Part shown: in pieces, positions 37,391-47,200 of the stretch
Numbering within the stretch: the stretch's first letter is position 1
Layout: the number at the start of each line of letters is the position of its first letter
Origin: Planctomycetota bacterium
GTDB lineage: Bacteria; Planctomycetota; Planctomycetia; Pirellulales; Thermoguttaceae
Reading direction: 5' to 3'
Assembly (NCBI GenBank): GCA_029550925.1
Contig: JAKPGL010000076.1
Location: forward strand, 1-60,918
Length of the DNA stretch: 60,918 nucleotides
Program-made: the position numbers and the translations under genes
The notes under the pieces: generated by a model
The model's database searches: none
What the model was told of the DNA's origin: nothing
What the model saw: only the letters and a program-made list of their open reading frames with translations

Positions 37391-38431
37391 ATGTCCTTGA
37401 AAATCGGACTGGTCGGATATCAAGGTTCGGGCAAAACGACGTTGTTTCAGTGGCTGACCGGCGTCCCGGCCGATCCCAGTTTGACCCATCGCGGCCAAAC
37501 CGCCGTGGTCCCTCTGCCTGAACCGCGCTTAGAAAAGCTGGCCGAAATCTACCATTCCAAGAAGATTACTCCGGCTGGCCTGGAAATCGTCGATACCCCC
37601 GGCTTGAGCCGATCTCATCAGGGCAATCCCGCCCGGCTGGCCGTGATCCGGGAAGCCGATTGCCTAGTGCTCGTCTTGGCCGCCTACAATGACGCCGATC
37701 CCTGGGCCGATTATCGCAGTCTGGAAGAAGATTTCCTCCTGGCCGACATGGAAATCGTCTCCGGGCGCATCCACCGGATCGAAGAATCGCTCAAAAAACC
37801 GCTCCCGAAAACCGAAAAAGAACAGCTCCTCCATGAACAGAGCGTGCTTCAGCATGTGCTGAAGGCGATGGAATCGGGCCAACCGTTGCAAGAGTCCCAC
37901 ATGACCGATGCAGAGCGCCGCGCCACCCGCGCCTTCCGACTGCTCACCGAAAAACCTCGTTTCTTGCTGGTGAACACCTCGGACGACGAACCGGACCCCC
38001 AGCGATTTGTCCAGGCTGCTCCGGCGCAGCAGCCGTGCTGGGCCGTTCCGCTGGACCTGGAATGGGAGTTGTCGCAAATGACCGCCGAAGACCGGGAAGC
38101 CTTCGAGAAAGAGATGGGCCTCCAGGGAACCGATAAGGCGCATCTTTTGCGGGCCTTGGTGGAGGCCTCCGGACAGGTGCTCTTTTTTACGGTCAACGAG
38201 CGAGAAGTGCGGGCTTGGTTATTGCGAAAAGGCGCATCCGCCCTCGACGCCGCCGCCGAAATCCACACGGATATGGCCCGCGGCTTCATCCGCGCCGATG
38301 TCATGCAGGCCGACGATCTGCTGCGTATGGGCAGCGAACGCGAAATGAAAGCCCACCACCTGGTCCGCTCCGAACACAAAGACTATCCCGTCCAAGACGG
38401 CGACATCCTCTACATCCACTTCAACGTGTAA
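37391..38431 (+). CDS. YchF/Obg-like P-loop NTPase with C-terminal TGS domain
   Basis: 346 residues. The G1 loop is GYQGSGKTT (residues 8-16), not the GLPNVGKS form of canonical YchF; switch/G3 is DTPGLS; a helical coiled insertion follows; and the C-terminal ~85 residues form a TGS-type domain (MARGFIRADVMQADDLLRMG ... VQDGDILYIHFNV) as in YchF. The region expected to give nucleotide specificity reads LVNTSDDE. It is probably a divergent paralogue of YchF, not the housekeeping copy. The ATG has AAGGAG at good spacing and lies 49 bases after the transglutaminase gene. Confidence 0.8.
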   Translation: MSLKIGLVGYQGSGKTTLFQWLTGVPADPSLTHRGQTAVVPLPEPRLEKLAEIYHSKKITPAGLEIVDTPGLSRSHQGNPARLAVIREADCLVLVLAAYNDADPWADYRSLEEDFLLADMEIVSGRIHRIEESLKKPLPKTEKEQLLHEQSVLQHVLKAMESGQPLQESHMTDAERRATRAFRLLTEKPRFLLVNTSDDEPDPQRFVQAAPAQQPCWAVPLDLEWELSQMTAEDREAFEKEMGLQGTDKAHLLRALVEASGQVLFFTVNEREVRAWLLRKGASALDAAAEIHTDMARGFIRADVMQADDLLRMGSEREMKAHHLVRSEHKDYPVQDGDILYIHFNV

Positions 38432-38547
38432 CCCTCTGAGAAGACGTTCCGTCAAGTCCTGATCGGCTTCTGTTGGTGGCTCAATCGCCCATATTGGGTC
38501 AATCGGCCATATTTTGTCCTTCCCGCCCTAGCGGCCCTCCCGGCGTC

Positions 38548-38652
38548 TGCTGAATTGTCCTTCCCGCACAAGCAGCAGTGCAGGCGCCCGCTGAATTGTC
38601 ATCCCCGCGCAGACGGCAGTGGAGGAATCTGCTGAATTGTCATTCCCGTACC
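38548..38652. repeat. 41-bp tandem repeat
   Basis: Two full 41-bp units starting at 38548 and 38589 and a partial third at 38630, each beginning TGCTGAATTGTC(A/C)TTCCCG. It lies in the 960-base gene-poor gap after the YchF-like gene; the rest of this gap (38432-39170) has no recognisable gene. Confidence 0.6.
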
Positions 38653-38707
38653 TCCCCTACTGTCATTCCCCAGTAGTTCCAAGTCGGGTTGTCCAAAGAA
38701 AATAGTT

Positions 38708-39085
38708 CTAAGTTCTTATTTTTAAAGGACTTATATCACCTCATCATCGCCCCACTTTAGGGGGATGGGAGTTAAATGAATTGGACCATGGATGCTCGGC
38801 TTGCCCTAACCCTGTGGAGGGGTTCGGAACGCCTGCCTGGGTTCGGGCCATAGCAAGACGGTAAAAGTTTGCCCTAACATAGGGAATAATCCTAAGTTAT
38901 GGCAATTTCTAAATTAAGTGGTATTTGATATACCTCTAAAGAGTTATTTTTTGGAAGCCCGTTTGCCGCCTGCCCCCTGGAATTGGGGAGATTTCCGAGA
39001 AACAGCCTTTGGAAATTTTCTCCGGAAGGTTTTCGGGTCGAAGGGGAGAGGATTTTCATAAGTTCTTATAAATTAAGGACTTAGA
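38708..39085. repeat. Paired imperfect palindromes flanking a short gene-free block
   Basis: Two similar ~28-bp sequences in direct orientation (38708-38735 and 39058-39085), each an imperfect inverted repeat of the form TAAGTTCTTA...AAGGACTTA. They bracket about 320 bases of AT-rich DNA with no gene. A half-site TAAGTTCTTAAGG also occurs near 47822. Confidence 0.45.
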
Positions 39086-39170
39086 GATAAACATTATCCG
39101 TTCAGTAGACTTGGAACTACTTTTCCCGCGAAAGCGGGAATCCAGGCTTCCCTTGTGCTGCCTCCTTGGT

Positions 39171-39292
39171 CCCCCTCACCCGGCTAGCCTGACGGCTAGC
39201 CGGCCTCTCCCGCCAGGGGAGAGGCAAATATTCACCCTCGCCCCTTCGCGGGAGAGGGTGGCCGAGGCGAAGCCGAGGCCGGGTGAGGGGGG
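39171..39292. repeat. Family D inverted repeat (CCCTCACCC type), copy 1
   Basis: Starts CCCCCTCACCCGGCTAGCC and ends GCCGGGTGAGGGGGG, with nested hairpins (GGCTAGCC-TGAC-GGCTAGCC; CTCTCCCGCCAGGGGAGAG; CGCGGGAGAGGGTGGCC). It is REP/BIME-like and lies just upstream of the kinase gene. Confidence 0.7.
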
Positions 39293-39394
39293 GCCGCCGC
39301 CTCCCACTACCCACAGCTTGGCCCATGTGGTTTAATATACCGTACTTACTCTGGCGGTTGGGAAAGTCTCTACGTTTCCATAGGAGGCGGGACA

Positions 39395-41047
39395 ATGGAC
39401 GCCGTCGTGCAGCAGGTGCTGGAAACCGAGCATGGCCTGAAGCTGGTTCGGCGGATTGGCGGCGGCGGGTTTGCCGAGGTCTGGGAAGCACGAACCAGCC
39501 AAGATGTGCCTTGCGCGGTGAAAGTTTCCCTGCGCCCGCTGGACGGCGAAACTGCGCAGATCCAAAAAGAACTCCAGACACTGGAGTTTCTCAAAGGTCT
39601 GGTCGGGCATCCCAACGTGGTAAGCCTGATGGATGTCTGGCAGATCGGCGGCTACTTGGTTACCCGTTGGGAGTTGGCTCCGGATGAAAAGGCCCGCTCG
39701 TTGGAGGACCTGTTGCAGTACTATCAGGCCGAGGGCAAGCGAGGCATCCCGCTCAAGGAATTGCTTCGGTATATCTACGATGCGGCCCAGGGGATCGATT
39801 TTTTGAATAACCAGGGGATTGTGCATCGGGACATTAAGCCGGGGAATCTCTTGCTGTTTTGGGGCAGGGTGAAGGTGGGGGATTTGGGGCTGGCGAAGTT
39901 TGTGGGTGCTTCGACCGCTTCGCACACGGGGGCGGGCACCTGGGGCTACCTGCCGCCGGAGGCCTACCAGGGCCGAATCGGCCCTGCGGTAGATCTTTAC
40001 AGTCTGGCGGCCACGTATGTCCGGCTCCGCACCGGCCGGGAGCCGTTCGGAACCGATCCGGTGGAAATCCTGGATCGGCAACGGGCAGGCCAGCCGATTC
40101 TGGACGGTCTTAGCCAAGCGGAAGTTCCAGTAGTGTTGGAGGCGTTAGCCCCTCGGCCGGAAGATCGGCCCCAGAAGGGCGCTTGCGACTGGGTGCGGAG
40201 GCTCTACCGGGCCTTACAAGGGCCGCGGGTGGGCTCTGGGCAACCGGGGCCGCCGCCTCCTCTCCAGACACAACCCCAGGCGGAGCCAGCCAGCTTGCCG
40301 GAAAAAATCGTTCGGGCCTGGGAAGATACCGGCGCCCAGGTCGGGTGGATGGGCAGAACGAGGTTCGGCATGTCTGCGTTCGGGGCCACCCAAGAAGAAG
40401 TGCTCCAAGGACTACAGGAACTATCCGACTTTTTGAAACCGGAAGAGGTGCAGTTTCTCCCGGCGTTTCGATTCCGCAGTTGGCAGGAAGGCCTGATCTG
40501 GACTCTGCCTGAGCCAACCGTACCTTTTGGAATGGATCTTTCCACAAGCGGGATTACCGATACGGGTCTGCAGGACCTGGCCGGACTGAAAAACTTGCAG
40601 GTGCTGGTCCTTCGGGGAACCCAGATCACGGATGCGGGCATGGTGCACCTAGCCGGGTTGAAAAACTTGCAGGGGCTGGACCTTTCGCACACCCAGATTA
40701 CTGGTGCAAGGCTGAAAAAGCTAGCCCGGCTGACGAACTTGCAGGAGCTGGATCTTCAGGGAACCGAAATCACGGATGGGGGCCTGGAGAAGCTGGCCGG
40801 GCTGAAAAACTTGCAGCGGCTGGACCTTGGTCTGACAAAGATTACAGATGCTGGTTTGGAGCACCTGTACGAGATGAAAAACTTACAATGGCTAAGCCTT
40901 TTGGGCACAGAGATTACAGATGTGGCCTTAGTGCACCTAATGGGGATGAAAAACTTGCAGGTTCTGAATCTCTGGAGTACCCTGATCACGGATGCAGGTC
41001 TGGAGAAGCTCCGAAAGGCATTGCCGGGGTGTGAGATTGTAAAGTAA
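39395..41047 (+). CDS. Serine/threonine protein kinase fused to leucine-rich repeats
   Basis: 550 residues. An N-terminal Hanks-type kinase (about 15-270) has the glycine loop GGGGFAEVW, Lys43 in CAVKV, the catalytic loop HRDIKPGN with Asp146, and a metal-binding motif DLG replacing DFG. A Pro-rich linker and a ~60-residue linking domain follow, then about seven 24-residue leucine-rich repeats (about 385-545; consensus LxxLKNLQxLxLxxTxITDAGLxxL). No transmembrane helix is visible, unlike many bacterial receptor kinases, so it should be cytoplasmic. AGGAGG precedes the ATG. The repeats presumably recruit a partner or sense a ligand. Confidence 0.9.
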   Translation: MDAVVQQVLETEHGLKLVRRIGGGGFAEVWEARTSQDVPCAVKVSLRPLDGETAQIQKELQTLEFLKGLVGHPNVVSLMDVWQIGGYLVTRWELAPDEKARSLEDLLQYYQAEGKRGIPLKELLRYIYDAAQGIDFLNNQGIVHRDIKPGNLLLFWGRVKVGDLGLAKFVGASTASHTGAGTWGYLPPEAYQGRIGPAVDLYSLAATYVRLRTGREPFGTDPVEILDRQRAGQPILDGLSQAEVPVVLEALAPRPEDRPQKGACDWVRRLYRALQGPRVGSGQPGPPPPLQTQPQAEPASLPEKIVRAWEDTGAQVGWMGRTRFGMSAFGATQEEVLQGLQELSDFLKPEEVQFLPAFRFRSWQEGLIWTLPEPTVPFGMDLSTSGITDTGLQDLAGLKNLQVLVLRGTQITDAGMVHLAGLKNLQGLDLSHTQITGARLKKLARLTNLQELDLQGTEITDGGLEKLAGLKNLQRLDLGLTKITDAGLEHLYEMKNLQWLSLLGTEITDVALVHLMGMKNLQVLNLWSTLITDAGLEKLRKALPGCEIVK

Positions 41048-41131
41048 GGCGGGGCTATGTCTGGAGAAGGGCGGGGGCCGAGGGATGCTTTCGGGGAATG
41101 AGCAGAGGGGATGCGCGGCGGGGGCAAAGGG

Positions 41132-41250
41132 CCCCCTCACCCGGCCTGCTAGCGCAGGCCCCCTCTCCCGCGGAGGGGCGAGGGTGGGTCCCCCCCTCAC
41201 CCGGCCTGCTAACGCAGGCCACCCTCTCCCACCGCGGGAAAGGGTGGCGG
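41132..41250. repeat. Family D repeat, copy 2 (tandem)
   Basis: Two consecutive units (near 41132 and 41194), each CCCCTCACCCGGCCTGCTA-CGCAGGCC followed by a CCCTCTCCC...GGGA stem, in the 212-base gap between convergent kinase and alpha-2-macroglobulin genes. It may serve as a bidirectional 3'-end structure. Confidence 0.7.
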
Positions 41251-41259
41251 AGCGAGGCG

Positions 41260-44200
41260 TTATTTCACCTCCAGGACGAGGCTTTCCGAGTGGCTGTTGA
41301 ACTCGGGGGCGTACATGCACTGGATCGAAGCGAAGCCGGTCTGGTATCGGCCTCGATGCTGCACCCGGACCGAGTACTCAAACACATAGGTGCCCTTGGG
41401 CAGGTAGTCGATGAAGAAGTGGCTGGCCGTGTCCCGGGTGGATTCATAGTACCCGAGGCCGTCCCGGTATTTGTACTGCGAGAGCACATTGACCGGTTCG
41501 GTGCCGCTGCCCCGGTAATCCTTCAGATGTACGTACTCCATGTCGCGATCCACCCGGATGACGATTCGGCAGACCAGCTCGTCGCCCACCTGCACCGGCC
41601 CCTGGACCGGCTCCAAGACCGGCCCTTTCTTGGTGAGCTGCTTGGTGTAGAGACGCTTTTCCACCTTGAGCGGCGTTTCCGTGTGGGCGGTTACTTTGGT
41701 CATATCTTCCAGGTATTGCCAGTGGAGGCTGCCCCAGGCAACGCCCGGATCGGTCTTTTTGACCACCACTTCGCCCATTTCGGGCTTGATCTCGGCCCGG
41801 ACAAACCGCTTTTCATAGAAGCCGGTGCCCGCCTCGACCTTTTCCGGCTGGATCACCTGGCCGGCCAGGCTCACCTCGACCAGGGCCTCGGAAGCCAGCA
41901 GGTTTTCGCCCCGTAGGAGCAGGGCATACACGGCGTCGGCCGTGGCCTTGGTGGTCTTCCAGTCCTGGGTCTGTTTTTGTTTCAGCAGCCAGACCTTGCA
42001 CTCTTCGACGGCCTTTTGATCATTCATCACTTCGTCGAAGGCCTCGATCATCATGGCCTGGGTTTCAATGGGCGCCCGGAACCACCACCAGGAAAGTTCC
42101 AGGTCCCGCCAGAACATGCCCAGTTCCTCGTCGGTCACGCTGCGTTCTTTGATCGAACGCATGATGGCCTGGGCCTTTTCGGCGTCGCCAAACCGTTTCA
42201 GGGCGATGGCCAAGTGGGCCTGCGATTGCCGATTGGCCAACTCAAGCCAGTATTTGCGGGCCTGGTCCAGGAAGTAATCGACCGCCTCTTTATACTGCGG
42301 CTGAATCTTTTGGTCTTCCAGGAAGAAGCTGCGGCCATACAAGTACAGGGCAATCGTTGGCGAGAGGTTGTTTTTGTCCTTATGGCCCCACCGGAGGATG
42401 TCCCGGTAAATGCGGTCGATCCAGCCGTCCAGCCGGTTCAACGACTTAATGGCCGGGCCAATGTCGATGTTCTTCACCCCGAGGTGGCGGAGCCGACCGA
42501 AACCGGTCGTTATGTACAGGGTGATATAATCGTTCGGCGGGCCGCCGGGGAACCACGGCCAGGCGCCGTCGGACAATTGCATCTCGGCCAGTTTCTGCAA
42601 GGTGCGGGTAATTTCGCTGTCCAGCCGATTCTGGTCGAACAGGATACCCACATTCCGGCGAGCCTGGCTTTCAGCCTGGGCCTGGCGGAGCCACGGCGTC
42701 TCTTCCAAGATCACCGCTTTGAGGTCCTGGTTCTTTTCCAGGGGGCTGTCCAGGGCCGGGGTGCCTTTCCACTGGTCGAAGATACGCTGAATCTTCGGAT
42801 CGGAATTGGCGATGTGCCGGGCCAGGGCGTTCGCATACAGGCGGTTGAACACCTGTTCGCTGCACTCGTAGGGGAACTCCATCAGGTACGGCAAAGCCAT
42901 CACCGCATACCAGGCCGGATTGGACACCATCTGCACGGTGAGCGTCTCGCTGCGCAGGGTGTCGGAGCGGCCAGACTCCAAGAGCTTCTTGAACTGGAAT
43001 TTCTTGGTCTGCGCGCCGCGGATCGGCAGCGGCAACGACTCGGTTACCAGCACCCGACGACTGAGCACCGGGAGCATCGCCTCCTCGCCGTCGGAGAGCC
43101 GACCGGTGGAACCGACCGCTTTGTAGATGATCGGTCCCTGCCCGTCCGGCACGCTGAGCCGCCAGGAGAAACTCCGGGACTCCTTGGCCGGGATTTCAAA
43201 CGGCTGGTCGGTCGTGGTGTTGCCCATTTGGGCATCGACCGACTTTTCCGTTCGGGCGTCGGCCAGGGTCAGGCGAACCACACCCTTCTGCACGGTGGCC
43301 GACTGGTTGGTTACCTTGACGGTAAACTCCAGGACGTCGCCTTCTCGCAAGAATCGCGGCGGATTCGGCTGGACCATCAGGTCCTTGGCCGTTACCGCGC
43401 TATCCTGCAAAAGTCCTGCCCGAAGCTGCTGGTCGTGGGCAAAGCCAAGGAATTTCCACTGGGTTAGCGCCTCCGGCATGGTGAACTCGATCCGCACCCG
43501 GCCTTCCTGATCGGAGACTAGATGCGGGAAGAAGAAGGCGGTTTCGTTCAAATTTTTGCGGGCGGAGACCTGTGCCAGATCGGGTCCAGCACCGGGCGCA
43601 GCGCCTGGGCCGCCGGTACCTTGGGGTTCACCGGGTTCGGCGGCTTTACGGAGATGACCGGCCTGTTTGTCTTCGCCGGCAGCAGCCCGATCGCCTAGTT
43701 CGCGTTCGGCCACGGCGTTTTGTGCTAACATGCGGCGGTTGGCAGGTGCGCCATCCATCATGGGCGCTCCGGGTGGGGCAGCGGCAGCAGGAGCCGCCTC
43801 CATCATCATACCCGGTCGGCCTACACCGCCTAAACCTTTGCCTCGGCCGAAGAACATATAGCCCCAGAGGTTCGCCACGATTTCCGGGGCAAACTCCCGG
43901 TAGGTCATGGTGGTATCTTTGTAGTCGATCGGCCAGCCGCCATACCAATGGCCCAGAGGCTTCCAGACGTTCTCAAACCGGCTAGACAAGTTGGAGTAGT
44001 CGTGGCGAAACACTCCAAAGCCGCCCATCCAGCCGTGCGGCAGGTAGGCGTCCAGCGACTGGTCATACAGAGCGGCGACCATCTCGGCCACTGCCCGCTT
44101 GGCGTCCGGGCCGGTGATGACGGCGGTCCAGGTTTCCTTCTGTCCCGGCTGGAGCTTGGAGACGAACCGCTCCCAGGAGAGCGAGAGGTTTTTATTGCTC

Positions 44201-47200
44201 CAAGGGACATTCACCTGGCGTTGGGTCAGATAGGCGCGGTTTTCCTGGACATGGGTAATCCGGACCGTAAAGCCGCCGCGCATGGCCTCGGTAACCGCCT
44301 GTTTGACGGCTTGCTGGGTAGCGCCCAGTTCGGTCCAGAAGGCCTGAATGACTTTACGGCGGTGTTCGATTTCGATGAAGGCCCGCCCCTTTTCATAACC
44401 GGTGCCCCACAGGGCCATGAACTCTTCGCCGGGTTCCAGGGTCCATTTAGGCCCCCCGGTAAACGAGGGGATTTTGATCGGGAACTTTTTAGCGTCCGGA
44501 TCCAGAACCTGGATCGGCAACAGGGCGGTTACCTTTTTGCCGAAGCGATCCTGGGTCTCCAGCACCGCCCGATAAGCGCCCGGTTTAAGTTGGAAGGTGC
44601 GGGTGGCTTTGCCTTGGGCGTCGGTGGTGATGCCCTCCTCGGCGACTACGTCGCCCAATTCCCAACTGTTGGGGTTGGATAGATCGGGCGGGGGCTGCAT
44701 TTTGTCTTTGGCAGCGGCCGGTTGAATGGGCCGACCGCGGCGAATGGGCATCGGAACGAAATCGCCGCCCAGTTTGGCCCGGTGGACCTTTTCCGGCTGT
44801 TTGAGGGCGTGGATTTTCAGCTTGCAATCGGCTTTTTGGCCTTCGCCGTCCAGGGTGGTCGTGCGGATGGTGATTTCGACCGGTTTTTGGGCGGTTAGCC
44901 AATCCGGTGCGGACATGGAGGCGGCCAGGGCCGTATAACCCACCTGCGTGGTCCGCTGAGCGGAGCGGGTCTCGCCAGCCGTATCCGTTACATCGGCGGA
45001 AACCGAGAAGACAAAGATCGGCTCGTCCTTTTCGGAGACGGAAAGGTCTGGCCGGGCCACAAACTCGATGGTAAAAGTGCCGTCTTGCTTGGTCGTGGTT
45101 ACGCCGTGGGCGATTTCCTGGCTGCCGGAGATCGGCTCTCGCCACCAGAAGCACCAATACCACCAGGGCGGAAACCGCACTTGGCGAACCACCCGCCAAC
45201 GGACTTTGGCCCCGTCGATGGCCGCCCCGGTATAAGCCATCGCTTTGCCTTCCATCGAGACCTTTTCGTTGAGTTTCGGGGCGGTTTTGGGGGCCTCCAG
45301 GGTAACCTGGAACTTTGGCCGTTTGTATTCTTCCACCCGTACGCCGGCCCCGCCGGGCGGCCCGTTTTCTACGCGAAATTGCATGTGGCCGGTCAGCCGA
45401 TCCCGCGGCGCAGTAAACGCTCCGTTGAACGACCCGTAGTCGTTCGTCTTGTGCTGACGCCGTTCAATCTCTTTGCCGTTGGTGTCCACAAAGACGACGG
45501 TGAGCGTCTCGTTGGGCAGGACCGAATAATCATCCTGGTTGGGGTCGGCGCGGAGGCAAATGCCTTTGTAGTAGATGGTCTGCCCCGGCCGATAGAGCGA
45601 CCGATCCGTGAAGAAGATGGTGCGTTTGTAGGGATCGTGCCGCTCCTGACCAATATGGACCCAGTATTCGTTGGCCGAGGACAATTGCTGGTCTTTATAG
45701 CGGGCAAACAGGAGATGCTGCTTCTGATGGACGCCGGGCACACTGAATAGGCCGTTGGCGTCGGTTTTGCCGGTTTGTCCCGGCTGCCAGGGCTGGTTCC
45801 AATCGGGCCGGAACCAAACCTGCACCTCAGCCCCTTCGAGCGGCTGGCCGGATTGAGCGTCCAGGACAAAGCCTTCGATCTTCTCCTCGCCGCCGCGGGT
45901 CCGAACCACCAGGGCCAGGGTGCTGACCCAGAAATCGGTCCCGTGCACCACATGATTGGGTTGCTGCGGCCCAACCATCGGAATCTGCACAGGCACGGGG
46001 AACTTCGGATCGTCGCTGGCCAGCAGCACATAAAAGCCGGGTTTCAGGTCCGAATTGACCGGCAGTTCTTCGACTCGCTCCTGGTAATCGGGTGTGGGCG
46101 GCAGATTGACCGACCATTCTAAGACCGGTTTTTGCTTCAGGAGTGCCCGCCGCTCGTTATCGTCGAAAAATTCTGGTCGCTGTTTGCTGCCCCGAATCGC
46201 CTGTTCCCAATCTACCGAAACCACCCGGAAATAGACCTTATTCAGGTTCCTATACCGGACCTGGATCGTCGGCCAGGGTTGGTTCCAGACCCGTTCGGTG
46301 GCGATCTGGAGGCTCTTGGCTTCGATTTCCTGCACTAGGTTATGGCACATCCGGCCGCCGATACTTTCTGGGAAAGCCTGGGCGCCCTGGAGGGCGATTT
46401 TGCGAGCTTCCACCAGATCGCCTGCGTCCCGGAGCACCTGCGCCCAATAGAACCGGGCACGGGCCGAAATCTCGTGATCGCCGTTTTTATCGATATAGTG
46501 TTTCAGGGCGGCCTTGTACCGCTCGTTTTTGTTCTCGCCGACCGCTTTGTTATAACCGAAATGCAGCCGCCACAGGTCGGCGTCTAAAAATGCCGCCGAG
46601 TTTTTGTCGTTTTTGTGGAAACTGAGCAGAGCCTGGTAGAGCATGATCGCTTTGACCACCGGAGAATCGGCGTCGGTGGTCTGGAACTTCCACTCCATGA
46701 ACTTTTCGGCCGGGTCGAAGATGGGGCTGTCGGCCAGCAGTTCAAAGGCATCCTCCGGCTTGGCAGCGGCCTGTTCGCCCGAGGTGTAAAACTCCAGGGC
46801 CTCATAGGCGATAAAATCGAACATGGTGGGCCGATACGTATCGGGCACATTGCCTTTGACAAGCAGGGCGTCGTACTCGCTGACCGGCGTTTTCCGCAAA
46901 ATCTCCTGCTGGACCAGGGCGTTCATGAAATGCTTGTCGATCTCGGCAAAGATGCGGGGCAGGTCCCAGGTGAGGATGTCGTCGCCGGGCGGCTGAGCGG
47001 TGGCTGTCCGCTCCATGAACCTCCACCGGTTCTGCTGGAAGAAGTGCCAATACCAATGGGCCAGAACGGCCTCCATGACATCTCGCATGGGTTTTGGGGC
47101 ATTTTGGAGCTCTTTTTCAAGCCGGCGGATCTTTTCCTCCGGCTTGTTACCCTGGATATTGGCCTCCAGGGCGATTTTGGTGCAGACGGCCCGGATGGCT

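Noticed and set aside
41977-43467. 496-codon open frame on the + strand
   Set aside because: Antisense shadow of the alpha-2-macroglobulin gene without protein-like features.
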